From assembly GCA_030584185.1 (NCBI GenBank), contig CP129495.1, positions 575,608-639,607 on the forward strand: a DNA stretch of 64,000 nt, read 5' to 3'. This DNA is from Acidimicrobiia bacterium (GTDB lineage Bacteria > Actinomycetota > Acidimicrobiia > Spongiisociales > UBA11373). Under the pieces are notes generated by a model. That model did not search any database and was not told the origin of the DNA. It saw only the letters and a program-made list of their open reading frames with translations. Position numbers and translations under genes: made by a program. Each line of letters opens with the position of its first letter. The stretch's first letter is position 1. Shown in pieces: positions 55,808-64,000 of this stretch.

Positions 55808-56506
55808 TCAGGCGTCATCCGAGTCGTCATCAGACTCGTCATCCGAGTCGTCCGAGTCGTCGTCCGAGTCGTCGTCCGACTCGTCATCAGAGTCGTCATC
55901 AGAGTCGTCCGAGTCGTCATCAGACCCGTCATCAGACCCGTCATCAGACCCGTCATCAGACCCGTCATCAGACCCGTCGTCAGAGTCGTCATCAGACCCG
56001 TCGTCAGAGTCGTCGTCCGACTCGTCATCAGAGTCGTCCGAGTCGTCATCAGAGTCGTCCGAGTCGTCATCAGACTCGTCATCAGACTCGTCATCAGACT
56101 CGTCATCCGACTCGTCATCCGAGACGCCATCCGAGTCGTCATCCGAGTCGTCATCCGAGTCGTCATCCGAGACGTCATCCGAGTCGTCATCCTCCGAGGC
56201 AGGATCCTGAGTCTGGATCTTCAGCGAGCCATCTTCGAACTCCACCTCGAGCTCGATCTCGGCGCCTGCCTCCGACGAGAAAGTCACCTCGAGGTGCTTC
56301 CCGTCGCCGTCGTCGACGGCGACGGTCCAGCCTTCCTCGACCTCGACGTCGATCAGCGTGATCGTCCCGTCCTCGGCGGTGAAGATCACCTTGCCCGCTT
56401 CACCGACCTGCTCGGTGTAGGTCTCGGCCCGGGCAGTGGCCATGCCGGCGAATGCGATGCCGACGATCAGCACCGCCGCCCCTCCGAGGGTCGCCAAACG
56501 CTTCAT
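55808..56506 (-). CDS. Exported protein with long Ser-Asp-Asp repeat domain
   Basis: 232 aa. Signal peptide (MKRLATLGGAAVLIVGIAFA, cleavage near ARAETY), a small beta-rich domain (about 28-100, including GKVIFTAEDG and IELEVEFEDGSLKI), then about 128 residues composed almost only of Ser, Asp, Glu and Gly in SDD/ESDD/GSDD units. Such repeats are very acidic, disordered and usually calcium-binding or elastic spacers. There is no sortase motif. It is convergent with the two-component system across a shared terminator. ATG 56506 is chosen for the signal peptide; repeat number may vary between strains. Confidence 0.75.
   Translation of the reverse strand: MKRLATLGGAAVLIVGIAFAGMATARAETYTEQVGEAGKVIFTAEDGTITLIDVEVEEGWTVAVDDGDGKHLEVTFSSEAGAEIELEVEFEDGSLKIQTQDPASEDDDSDDVSDDDSDDDSDDDSDGVSDDESDDESDDESDDESDDDSDDSDDDSDDSDDESDDDSDDGSDDDSDDGSDDGSDDGSDDGSDDGSDDDSDDSDDDSDDESDDDSDDDSDDSDDESDDDSDDA
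55811..56194. repeat. Short-period tandem repeat encoding (S/E/G)DD units
   Basis: A 9-18 bp period array of GTCATCAGA/GTCATCCGA/GTCGTCCGA variants over about 380 bp. It is in frame throughout the gene and contains no unrelated spacers. Confidence 0.85.
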
Positions 56507-56612
56507 CTCGATCCTTTCGTAGGTTGTGCACCCCAGAGTGCGCCACCCGCCCATTCGGGCGCCTGAGTGCGTGCTTATGAGGGTCTGAAGCGCCGACCAC
56601 AATGGCGGCGAC

Positions 56613-56969
56613 ATGCTCCGACGGTTCTCCTGGGCGGTGACCCTGCGCTGTCCCGACTGCGGCACTCCCGCCACGCGACGCTTTCGGCTCGTCGAGTCGT
56701 GCCAACACTGCCGACTGCGGTTCGAGCGACACGAGGGCTACTGGGTGGGAGCCGTGGCGGTCAACACCCTGGTGACGATCGCCTTCTTCATCACCTTCTT
56801 GGTTGGTTCGATGGTCCTCACCTGGCCCGATCCCCCATGGGGCGCCATCACAATCGCAGCCGTCATCGTCAACCTGGTGCTGCCGATCGCCTTCTACCCC
56901 TGGTCGAAGACGATCTGGGTCGCCTTCGACCTCGCGCTCCACCCGCCCCAACCCGAAGACAGGGTCTAG
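56613..56969 (+). CDS. DUF983 family membrane protein
   Basis: 118 aa. An N-terminal zinc-ribbon-like part (LRCPDCG and CQHCRLRFERHEGYWVG) precedes two membrane helices (about 47-70 and 78-98). This is the DUF983 pattern. Function unknown; the family occurs near respiratory genes in some proteobacteria, but not here. Its stop overlaps the convergent DUF885 gene by four bases. Confidence 0.85.
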   Translation: MLRRFSWAVTLRCPDCGTPATRRFRLVESCQHCRLRFERHEGYWVGAVAVNTLVTIAFFITFLVGSMVLTWPDPPWGAITIAAVIVNLVLPIAFYPWSKTIWVAFDLALHPPQPEDRV

Positions 56970-58660
56970 GCGCCCATCCGCGCCCGAAGCAGGTCGAGAC
57001 CGATGGCGCCGGCTTCGAGCAGCCGAGAGTGGAAGATCTTCGGATCGAAGCCGGGCTTGCGGCTCGCCTCGTCCCGCATCTCCCGTATCGCCTTCTGCCC
57101 GAGCTTGTAGGAGATCGCCTGGCCCGGCCACCCGAGGTACCGGATCATCTCGGCCACCGACATGTCGTGACCCTGTGCGGCGTAACGCTCCAGCATCTCG
57201 ACACCGAGTTCGAAGCGCCAGGGCTCTCCGGGGTGGAACTCCTGTCCCGCCGGGATCCGGTATCCGAGGTGGCTCCCGATGTCGATCACGACCCGGCAGG
57301 CGCGCAGCATCTCCGACGCCAGCTTCCCCATCACATAATCGGGCTTCTCCAGATACCCCAGCTCCTCCATCAGGTCCTCGGCGTACAGCGCCCATCCCTC
57401 CCCCGAGCCGCTGTACCAGACGGCCAGACGATGCAGGCGCGAGAGCCGCTCACCGGCGGTCACCTGCAGACCGAACTGGAGATGATGTCCCGGGAATCCC
57501 TCGTGGTAGGCAGTGGTCACCTCGTCGAAGAGGGGGATCACCTGCTGGTCCCCCTTGGACCACCACACCGTTCCCGGCCGGCTGAAGTCCTCCGAAGGGC
57601 CGTTGTAGTAGGCGCCGAGGGATCCCCCGGGCGGGGTCATCCGCACCTCGATGGTGCGGATCGGGTCGGGGACTTCGAAGTGCACCCCGTCCAGCTCGGT
57701 GAGCGCAGCCAGCTGGCGGTCCAGCATGATTCGCCGAAACTCCTCCTGACTGGTGGCGGCCCGAGCCGGATCGGTCTGGAGCAGTTCGAGAGCCTCGTCC
57801 AGGCTCCCACCGGGCACGATCTCCCCGGCCACCTGCTCCATCCTCCGCCGCAACCGGATGACCTCCTCCCAGCCCCACTCGTATGCGAGGGCGGGATCAA
57901 CCGTCGCGCCCAGGAACCGGCGGGCCAGGCGCACGTATCGCTCCTCGCCCACGGCATCGTCGGCCGGCGCCGACGGCAGGTAGGTCCCCTCCAGATAGTC
58001 GGCCAGGGCGGAGAACCCCGACCGCGCCGCGGCCACCCCCGTCGCGACCGCCTCGGTCAACGCCGGATCGCCGATGCCTGCCTCCCGCATCGCCGCCGGA
58101 AGCGAGAGAAAGTGCGACCCGTCCCCGGCGTGATTGCGCGCCTGCCTCACCGCCTCGACCACCTGGCGGCGGGCGACGACCTTGCCCTGGCGGCGGGCCG
58201 CCTCCAGCCTCGAGGCGTACGCCGATGCGGCTGCGGGAAGCCCTTCGAGGCGGGCGGCGATGGCACGCCAGCCCTCGTCTGACTGCTGGTCCATCTGATC
58301 GAAGACGTCGCGAAGCGTCTGCAGCGTCGATGCGATGCTGTTCAGATCGAGCAGGTGCTCACCGTCGTCGAACTCGGCGAGGTTTCGCTCCAGTTCGTCC
58401 TCGGCGACCTGCCTGGCGAGAACGGCGAAGGGCTCCTCGGCCCGGGGGAGATTTCGAACCCTGAGCAGCTGGCCGCGGAACATGTCGGCCACCGCCTCCG
58501 AGCCTTCGAGTCCGAAGTCCTCCCAGCGGTCGTCGTGCCCGGCGATCCCGAGATAGGTGGCCAGCGTGGGGAGGGCGGCGGCGATCTCGTCGACCAGGTC
58601 GCTGCTCAGCGGATAGATCGGGTCGATCAAGAGAGGTCCTTCCGCAGACCGCCGGAACAT
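56966..58660 (-). CDS. DUF885 family metalloprotein (M32-like peptidase fold)
   Basis: 564 aa. The zinc-ligand motif HEGFPGHHLQ (HExxxGHH-type) is followed by a YSGSGEGWALYAEDLMEELG block, both diagnostic for DUF885 proteins, which are distant relatives of gluzincin peptidases. There is no signal peptide, so it is probably cytoplasmic. ATG 58660 gives a normal family start; the upstream open frame would overlap the azlC region. Confidence 0.88.
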   Translation of the reverse strand: MFRRSAEGPLLIDPIYPLSSDLVDEIAAALPTLATYLGIAGHDDRWEDFGLEGSEAVADMFRGQLLRVRNLPRAEEPFAVLARQVAEDELERNLAEFDDGEHLLDLNSIASTLQTLRDVFDQMDQQSDEGWRAIAARLEGLPAAASAYASRLEAARRQGKVVARRQVVEAVRQARNHAGDGSHFLSLPAAMREAGIGDPALTEAVATGVAAARSGFSALADYLEGTYLPSAPADDAVGEERYVRLARRFLGATVDPALAYEWGWEEVIRLRRRMEQVAGEIVPGGSLDEALELLQTDPARAATSQEEFRRIMLDRQLAALTELDGVHFEVPDPIRTIEVRMTPPGGSLGAYYNGPSEDFSRPGTVWWSKGDQQVIPLFDEVTTAYHEGFPGHHLQFGLQVTAGERLSRLHRLAVWYSGSGEGWALYAEDLMEELGYLEKPDYVMGKLASEMLRACRVVIDIGSHLGYRIPAGQEFHPGEPWRFELGVEMLERYAAQGHDMSVAEMIRYLGWPGQAISYKLGQKAIREMRDEASRKPGFDPKIFHSRLLEAGAIGLDLLRARMGA

Positions 58661-58700
58661 AGCGGGTGGCAGGGGCCCCGTCACTAGGCTCCACGCTCCG

Positions 58701-59390
58701 TTGTCCCCGTCCCGCTCTTCGCGTCCGTTCGTCGGCGGCATCGTCGACGTGGCGCCGATCCTGCTCGGCGTGTTCCCGTTCGGTGTCATCGCCGGAGTGG
58801 CGGCGGTGGACGCAGGACTGTCGACTGCTCAGGCAATCGCGGCCTCTCCGATGATCTTCGCAGGCGCCTCCCAGCTGGCCACCATGGACCTGTTGTCGAG
58901 CGGCTCCGCCGCCGCCGTGGTGATCGCCACCGCCCTGGTGATCAACTCGCGCTTCGCCATGTACTCGGCGGCGCTGTCGCGACACCTCACCGGCCTCGGT
59001 GGCCCCCAGCGGGTCGTCGCCGCCTATCTCCTCACCGACCAGGCCTTTGCCGTCTCGGTGATTCGCTACGGGAGGGAGTCGTGGGACCTGGCATCCCGCT
59101 TCGCCTTCTACCTGGGGGCTGCGATGGGTCTCTGGTTCACCTGGATGGTGGCGACGGTGGCCGGGGTGTTCGTGGGCGCCGGGGTCCCACCGGAGTGGTC
59201 GCTCGACTTCGCCGTGCCATTGGTGTTCCTGGCGCTGCTCTTCCCGGCGATCAGGGACCGGGGGACCCGGACCGCCGCCATCGTGGCGGGCTCCGTCGCC
59301 GCCGTCGCCGGCGGCCTGCCCCTCAACCTCGGGCTGCTGGTGGCGGTCGCCTGCGGGCTTATCGCCGGTGTCGCCGCGGGGCGCCGATGA
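58701..59390 (+). CDS. azlC: AzlC-family branched-chain amino acid exporter, large subunit
   Basis: 229 aa with about six membrane segments. PILLGVFPFGVIAGV, FAGASQLATMDLL, and ALVINSRFAMYSAAL are hallmarks of AzlC. With AzlD it forms an exporter for branched-chain amino acids or analogues. TTG start at 58701. The stop overlaps azlD by four bases. Confidence 0.9.
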   Translation: MSPSRSSRPFVGGIVDVAPILLGVFPFGVIAGVAAVDAGLSTAQAIAASPMIFAGASQLATMDLLSSGSAAAVVIATALVINSRFAMYSAALSRHLTGLGGPQRVVAAYLLTDQAFAVSVIRYGRESWDLASRFAFYLGAAMGLWFTWMVATVAGVFVGAGVPPEWSLDFAVPLVFLALLFPAIRDRGTRTAAIVAGSVAAVAGGLPLNLGLLVAVACGLIAGVAAGRR

Positions 59391-59713
59391 CAAGCGGAAC
59401 GGGCATCTGGCTGCTGCTGGCGATCATCGGGCTCGGGACCTGGCTGATCAGGCTCTCGTTCCTGGCCCTGCTCGGCCGCGTGGAGCGCGTTCCCCCGGCG
59501 GTCGAGCGGGTGCTCTCCATGATTCCCGCGGCGGTACTGGCAGCGCTCGTCGTCCCCGGTATCACCCGCGCCCAGGGACACCTCGACCTGGGTACGGCTC
59601 GTTTCGCCGCCGGTGTGCTGGCGGCCGTGGTCGCGTGGCGGACGAAGAACGTACTGGCGACGATCGCCGTCGGAATGGGAGTGCTCTGGATGCTGTCCGC
59701 CGTCAGCAGTTGA
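59387..59713 (+). CDS. azlD: AzlD-family exporter, small subunit
   Basis: 108 aa with four membrane segments. GTWLIRLSFLALLGRVERVPPAVERVLSMIPAAVLAAL contains the conserved TxxxR and the PPAVER..L..IP pattern of AzlD. Starts at 59387 within the ATGA overlap with azlC. Its 3' end overlaps the convergent gene by 11 bases. Confidence 0.88.
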   Translation: MTSGTGIWLLLAIIGLGTWLIRLSFLALLGRVERVPPAVERVLSMIPAAVLAALVVPGITRAQGHLDLGTARFAAGVLAAVVAWRTKNVLATIAVGMGVLWMLSAVSS

Positions 59714-60587
59714 ATGCGCCGGCTGCCAGGGCGTCGGCCGAGTCCGGGGCGGCCTCGAACCCGTCCTCGAACCCGAACTGGAACCCGGTTCCCGCTGGAT
59801 CCCACTGGTAGAACCGGGAACGGACATCCCACAGGGTGCCCCCGGTCGCGCCGGCAGAGGTCTCGTACACACCGTCGGCGGCACAGGTGAGCCCCTCGCG
59901 GTGTGCGGCGCCGAACCCGTGAAGGAACTCGAGCGGCGGGTCGCCGGGCAGGTGGGCCACCTCGACGGTGCAGCTCGTCGTCAGGTAGTAGAAGGCGTAC
60001 ACGTCATGGCCCGAGAGCAGCGACTTCTCGGTGCGGATGAGCACGCCGTCGTTGGCGGGGCCGAAGTCGATCACACCGACGAATTCGGGCGGGAAGGCCG
60101 GTGCCGAAGGGGCGGCAAGTGGCGTCGAGATCATGTCGTTGGGGAAGAGGGCGAACCCGAGCCGATACTGGCCGCCGGATAGGTAGAGGATGGCTCCGTC
60201 GGCCTCCATGATCGAAAGGGGCTGCGGATCTCCGTCGAAGTTGCCCGGCCCCCCAGCCACCAGAGCCCCCTCGGCCAGTGGTTCAGCCGCCAGGGCGGCG
60301 CACCCCGCCCAGGGGTTCGGCGCAGCGGTGGTGACCGTGGTGGTGGCGGCAACCGTCGTGGTGGTCGCCGCCTCGGTGGTCGTGGTCGTGGCCACCGTCG
60401 GTCCTGTGGTGGTCGCAGCCTCGGTCGATGTCGTGACTGGGCCGGAAGTGGTCGTCGACTCCACCGTCGTGGTCGTCGAGTCGGCGGCGACCGGATCGCC
60501 TCCACCGCTCGACATGACGACCACCCCTAGGGTGATGACACCAACCACCGCCGCTGCGATCAACCAGCGGAGATCGGTGATGTTCAT
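59703..60587 (-). CDS. Membrane-anchored Thr-rich protein, paralog A
   Basis: 294 aa. N-terminal membrane segment (LIAAAVVGVITLGVVVM), a poly-Thr/Ala linker (about 38-88), then an extracellular domain opening with a cysteine (WAGCAAL) and FDGDPQPLS, and ending in a terminal Cys (AFNC). It has the same overall plan as the next two genes: anchor, Thr linker, a dosage-like FDGD/FNGD stretch, paired cysteines and a C-terminal Cys. Function unknown. Confidence 0.75.
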   Translation of the reverse strand: MNITDLRWLIAAAVVGVITLGVVVMSSGGGDPVAADSTTTTVESTTTSGPVTTSTEAATTTGPTVATTTTTEAATTTTVAATTTVTTAAPNPWAGCAALAAEPLAEGALVAGGPGNFDGDPQPLSIMEADGAILYLSGGQYRLGFALFPNDMISTPLAAPSAPAFPPEFVGVIDFGPANDGVLIRTEKSLLSGHDVYAFYYLTTSCTVEVAHLPGDPPLEFLHGFGAAHREGLTCAADGVYETSAGATGGTLWDVRSRFYQWDPAGTGFQFGFEDGFEAAPDSADALAAGAFNC

Positions 60588-60602
60588 CTGGCCTCCTCCC
60601 CG

Positions 60603-61451
60603 TCAGCAGCCGAAACTGCCCGCCCCGAAGATGATGGCGTCGTCCGCAGGCGACGTGAGCGTCGAGATGGATGAGGTCTGCAGCTGGAACTCCAGCAAAC
60701 CCGGCACCCAGAGGTACGACTTGGAGACGTACTCCCAGGTCACGCCGTCAGAGGAGGTGGCACTGGTCGTGGTGAGGGTGTCGCCGGAGCAGCTGAGCCC
60801 ATCGAGATGGGTGACCGAGCCGCCGCTGAGGAAGTGGGCGGCGCTTCCGGTGCTCAACGTCGCCTCATAGAGATTGCAGCCGGCCCACACCACCGTCCCG
60901 ATGATCTCGGTGGATGCTCCCCCGTCGATCCGAGCGAACCCGACCGGAAAGCCGTCGAAGCTGAAGATCGACACCGGCCACGCCGGGCCGAACACGGCGG
61001 TCCCCTGGGCGTATCCATTCGAGAGCCTGATCGCCACCCACCAGGTGCCGGCATCCTCGAAGGTGATGAGGCGGTCGAGCAGTCCGTCCCCGTTGAAGTC
61101 TGCTTCGGGGCCGAGGGTGGCGCCGGCCGGAACGCTGAGACCAGGGATGCCTGAACAGCTGCCCGCGGTGCCTCCGGTGGTGGTGGTCGCAGCCACCGTC
61201 GTCGTCGTGGCGGCGGTGGTAGTGGTGGCGGCGGTGGTAGTGGTGGCGGCGGTGGTAGTGGTCGCAGCCGCCGTCGTCGTGGTCGCCTCGGACGTTGTGG
61301 CGGGCTCGGCGAGGGTCGTGGTGGTCACAGACGTAGACGCAGCCGACTCATCCTCTCCTCCCCCGAGGAGAACCACCAGGAGCAGCACCACCAGCAGCGT
61401 CACCAGGGTTCCCGACAGGAAGAACACGAGACGCTTCTGTGCTTCGGTCAC
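60603..61451 (-). CDS. Membrane-anchored Thr-rich protein, paralog B
   Basis: 282 aa. N-terminal anchor (VFFLSGTLVTLLVVLLLVVLL), a Thr/Ala linker with regular ATTTTAATTTT units (about 55-92), then a domain with SCSGIPGL, ADFNGDGLLDRLITF (an FG-GAP/VCBS or calcium-loop-like DxNxDG motif), WAGCNLYEATL, GLSCSG and a final GSFGC. Clearly similar to paralog C. Function unknown; surface-exposed binding is plausible. Confidence 0.78.
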   Translation of the reverse strand: MTEAQKRLVFFLSGTLVTLLVVLLLVVLLGGGEDESAASTSVTTTTLAEPATTSEATTTTAAATTTTAATTTTAATTTTAATTTTVAATTTTGGTAGSCSGIPGLSVPAGATLGPEADFNGDGLLDRLITFEDAGTWWVAIRLSNGYAQGTAVFGPAWPVSIFSFDGFPVGFARIDGGASTEIIGTVVWAGCNLYEATLSTGSAAHFLSGGSVTHLDGLSCSGDTLTTTSATSSDGVTWEYVSKSYLWVPGLLEFQLQTSSISTLTSPADDAIIFGAGSFGC

Positions 61452-61484
61452 TGTCGATCCTTCCGATCGGCGCTGTGGGCTCGG

Positions 61485-62351
61485 TCAGGGAGAGTAGGGG
61501 CAGGAGAAGTCGGCATGGGAGAATATTGCGGCTTCATCGGCCGGGTACACCAGCGTGGATGCCGCCGCTCCGCCGAACAGGAGCCCCCTGGTGATCGGGT
61601 CCCAGTCGTAGCGATAGGTGAACGCCTCCCAATTCGTCCCATCGGACGTGGAGGCCGACAGGGCGGTGACGCCGTCCATGGCGCAGACCATTCCGTCCAT
61701 GTGGGTGACTCCACCGCCCCGGACGAAAGTGGCCTCCCCGACGCCGTCGATGGTCGAGTAGGCGATGGAGCATCCGTTCAGCTGAACGAAACCGAACACC
61801 TGGGTGGAAGCGCCGGCGTCGACGGCGGCGATTCCAACCCACTTCGGGTCCCCGACGAAGGCCTGCGCCCCCAACGCCTCGGCGGGGCCGAACACCGCCA
61901 TCTCTGTGGCGTAGCCGTAGGAGAGAGCGATCTGGACGCGGCCCGAACCGTCGGAGGCCTGATAGGCGACGAGCTGGTCGGCGGTCCCGTTGCCATCGAA
62001 GTCGCCGGCGGCCACCGTCACCCCGGGTCCCGGCGACGGCGTCGAAGCGCTGGGGAGGCCAGTACAGGGGCCGCTCGGCGCCGCCGTGGTGGTGGTCGTT
62101 GCAGCCGTCGTGGTAGTAGCCGCTGCAGTCGTGGTCGTTGCAGCAGTCGTCGCCGCCTCGGTCGAGGTGGTGCTGGCGGGTTCGGTCGTGGTGGCGGCCA
62201 GGCTCGTGGTGGTGGCCTCGGAGGTCGATGCGGCGGCAGTGGTGTCGCTGGATCCGTCGCCGCGGGTCAACACCACGGCGAGCAGCACGACACCCAGGGT
62301 GGCGGTGATCCCAAGGAGGAACATCAGAATCGTTCGGTTCCGGTCGTTCAT
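61485..62351 (-). CDS. Membrane-anchored Thr-rich protein, paralog C
   Basis: 288 aa from ATG 62351, five bases after a GGAGG site. Anchor (ILMFLLGITATLGVVLLAVVL), Thr linker (about 40-90), and an extracellular domain with AAGDFDGNGTADQLVAY (DxDGNG calcium-loop type), AVFGPAEALG, LNGCSIAYST, GVTHMDGMVC and DFSC near the end. Paralog B has the matching AVFGPAWPV, WAGCNLYEA, SVTHLDGLSC and GSFGC. The pair arose by duplication. Confidence 0.78.
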   Translation of the reverse strand: MNDRNRTILMFLLGITATLGVVLLAVVLTRGDGSSDTTAAASTSEATTTSLAATTTEPASTTSTEAATTAATTTTAAATTTTAATTTTTAAPSGPCTGLPSASTPSPGPGVTVAAGDFDGNGTADQLVAYQASDGSGRVQIALSYGYATEMAVFGPAEALGAQAFVGDPKWVGIAAVDAGASTQVFGFVQLNGCSIAYSTIDGVGEATFVRGGGVTHMDGMVCAMDGVTALSASTSDGTNWEAFTYRYDWDPITRGLLFGGAAASTLVYPADEAAIFSHADFSCPYSP

Positions 62352-62403
62352 GGGCACCTCCGTGGGGCGCGATGATACGACGGCAATCGCCGCGGGGCAG
62401 GGA

Positions 62404-63087
62404 TCAACGGCTGGCCATGCGACCCAGCCGCTTCATGGCGGCCGCACCGACCAGGGCCGCCGCGGTCGAGATCGCCATGCCGAGGGCGGTCGCTCTGACC
62501 CCGAGCAGGTAGAGGTCGGCGTCGAATGCGAACTCGCCGTCGAGCTGACCGTCGCTCATGCCGAGCCCGGCACCGAACACGATCGCTGCGATCACGAACA
62601 GTGCCCACCACCAGCTCGTGATCGCCGAAACCCTCCGATTGCGCCACTCGGTCGAACCCTCCTCGGCAGCGATCAGGACCCGCTCCATCTCGTTCAGCAC
62701 CAGCTTGGGGATGATGAAGTTGGCGAAGGGGATGAACCAGCCACCCACCGCCCAGCCGGCGCTCCACTTGCGGTTCGCCGCTCCCGAAGTCTCGACCACG
62801 CGGTAGGTCTGGTACCACCAGATCACGGCAAGGATCCCGGTCACCAGTGCGGCCAGGGAGAACACCGCCAGCACGGCCTCGGTCACCTCCTCGGCATCGA
62901 CCAGTCGCCTCACCATGCCACCGTCCCCGGCCATCACATCGGCCACGAGTCGGGCTTCGTTGGAGGCCGCGATGGCTCCTGCCAGCGAAGCCGCTGCGGT
63001 GGCGTACAGAAACCCGCGCAGCGTGCTGATCAGGCCGGGGGCCACCCGGTAGCGTCCCGCATCGATCGTTTCGTCCGACGAAGTCAT
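62404..63087 (-). CDS. DUF4328-type membrane protein
   Basis: 227 aa with about four membrane segments: two in the first half, then WWWALFVIAAIVFGAG and a final one. The segment IWWYQTYRVVETSGAANRKWSAGWAVGGWFIPFANFIIPK matches the DUF4328 pattern (W..R...N......SP.WA...WF.P..N...P). ATG 63087 follows a GGAGGT site. Function unknown. It is divergent from the ABC ATPase gene. Confidence 0.8.
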   Translation of the reverse strand: MTSSDETIDAGRYRVAPGLISTLRGFLYATAAASLAGAIAASNEARLVADVMAGDGGMVRRLVDAEEVTEAVLAVFSLAALVTGILAVIWWYQTYRVVETSGAANRKWSAGWAVGGWFIPFANFIIPKLVLNEMERVLIAAEEGSTEWRNRRVSAITSWWWALFVIAAIVFGAGLGMSDGQLDGEFAFDADLYLLGVRATALGMAISTAAALVGAAAMKRLGRMASR

Positions 63088-63163
63088 GGCGACCTCCTTC
63101 GTGGGCGCGTCATCGTGCGCCGAGGCTAACTGGTGACATGCGATCGCTAGTGTCGCTGCACTC

Positions 63164-64000
63164 ATGTCCGAATCACTCGTCCAAGCCATGGGGCTAGAAA
63201 AGTCGTTCGGCAGCCTCGTCGCCGTCGGCGGGATCGACTTCGAGGTGCGCCGGGGAGAGGTCTTCGGGTTCCTAGGCCCCAACGGCGCCGGGAAGTCGTC
63301 GACGATGCGCATGATCGGGGCGGTGTCCCCATCGAGTGGCGGAACCCTGAGCGTCCTGGGCATGGACCCCGACCGCGACGGTCCCCGCATCCGGGCCCGC
63401 CTGGGCGTGGTGCCCCAAGAGGACAACCTCGACCTGGAGCTCACCGTCTACGAGAACCTGTTCATCTACGGGCGCTACTTCGGCCTTCCCCGCAAGGTGA
63501 TCGACGAACGCATCGACGAGCTGCTGCGTTTCGCCCAGCTCGACGAGCGCCGCAAGAGCAAGGTGGAGCCGCTGTCGGGTGGAATGAAGCGTCGCCTCAC
63601 CATCGCCCGGGGACTGATCAATCGGCCGGAGATGCTCATCCTGGACGAACCGACCACCGGGCTCGACCCTCAGGCCCGCCACCTGCTCTGGGACCGCCTC
63701 TACCGCCTGAAGCAGGAGGGGGTCACCCTGATCATCACCACCCACTACATGGACGAGGCGGAACAGCTCTGCGATCGCCTGGTCATCATGGACAAGGGCA
63801 AGATCGTGGCCGAGGGCTCCCCACGGGGGTTGATCGAGGAGCACTCCAGCCGCGAGGTCCTGGAGCTTCGATTCCCGGTCGGGACCCAGCAGGACCACGC
63901 CGCCGAGCTCGAAGGGCTGGCCGAGCGCGTGGAGGTGCTGCCCGATCGAGTGCTGCTCTACACCGGCGACGCCGACGAGGCGGCGGCCGCCGTACACGCC
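63164..64000 (+). CDS. ABC-2-type exporter ATP-binding protein (cut by window edge)
   Basis: First 279 codons; the gene continues beyond the window. Walker A GPNGAGKSS, Q-loop VVPQEDNLD, signature LSGGMKRRL, Walker B LILDEPTTGLDP and H-loop TTHYMDEAEQL are all present. It resembles the NodI/DrrA/CcmA group of drug or polysaccharide exporters; the permease is presumably just outside the window. Substrate unknown. Confidence 0.92.
   Translation, partial: MSESLVQAMGLEKSFGSLVAVGGIDFEVRRGEVFGFLGPNGAGKSSTMRMIGAVSPSSGGTLSVLGMDPDRDGPRIRARLGVVPQEDNLDLELTVYENLFIYGRYFGLPRKVIDERIDELLRFAQLDERRKSKVEPLSGGMKRRLTIARGLINRPEMLILDEPTTGLDPQARHLLWDRLYRLKQEGVTLIITTHYMDEAEQLCDRLVIMDKGKIVAEGSPRGLIEEHSSREVLELRFPVGTQQDHAAELEGLAERVEVLPDRVLLYTGDADEAAAAVHA

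Noticed and set aside
55811..56194. Regular short repeats resembling a CRISPR array
   Set aside because: The period is only 9-18 bp, there are no unique spacers, and the whole array is in frame within a secreted protein gene.

Overview
The window is high-GC DNA whose backbone gene order (tig-clpP-clpX-valS-folC-ndk-mreBCD-mrdA-rodA-rne-rplU-rpmA-obg-nadD-rsfS) is typical of Actinobacteria. The mreBCD/mrdA/rodA set indicates rod-shaped cells. Many lipoproteins, threonine-rich exported proteins and frequent ATGA/GTGA gene overlaps fit an uncultivated Acidimicrobiia-like actinobacterium. That taxonomic placement is inferred from gene order and composition, not from a marker-gene search.

Layout. 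(1) 1-2032: the start of leuS, cut by the window edge, and an MFS transporter. (2) 2262-21376: a roughly 19.1 kb integrative element inserted at the 3' end of a tRNA-Ala(GGC) gene and bounded by 101-bp near-identical direct repeats. Its left half is one minus-strand defence operon: an uncharacterised 245-aa protein, type I restriction-modification genes hsdM-hsdS-hsdR, then a GajA-like OLD nuclease and a GajB-like UvrD helicase (a Gabija pair). Its right half runs on the plus strand: four tiny genes, a TraG/HerA-like transfer ATPase, a replication-relaxation protein, an ArdA-type antirestriction protein, an orphan DNA methyltransferase, an XRE/ImmA regulatory pair and a large serine recombinase next to the attachment site. 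(3) 21357-43929: housekeeping genes for tRNA charging, ribosome assembly, cell shape and proteolysis, nearly all on the minus strand. A MoxR-VWA-CheY-M23-like group sits between obg and nadD. (4) 43993-44659: six tRNA genes, four on minus (His, Arg, Gly, Pro) and two on plus (Lys, Leu). (5) 44743-64000: a more accessory stretch. It holds a nitrilase-fold protein with a long unknown N-terminus, lipoproteins, the rph-rdgB-metallo-hydrolase group, a two-component system flanked by two exported acidic-tail proteins (one with a long Ser-Asp-Asp repeat), an AzlCD exporter, three tandem paralogous membrane-anchored Thr-rich proteins, and the start of an ABC exporter ATPase.

How the element may work (inference). 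The recombinase and the XRE/ImmA pair would control excision. The ATPase and replication-relaxation protein would serve transfer. ArdA and the orphan methyltransferase could protect incoming DNA from a new host's restriction enzymes. Once integrated, the element would give its host Gabija and type I restriction. The most interesting targets are the combined Gabija/type I operon with its unknown first gene, the stand-alone nitrilase-like protein, the SDD-repeat/two-component module and the attachment-site architecture.
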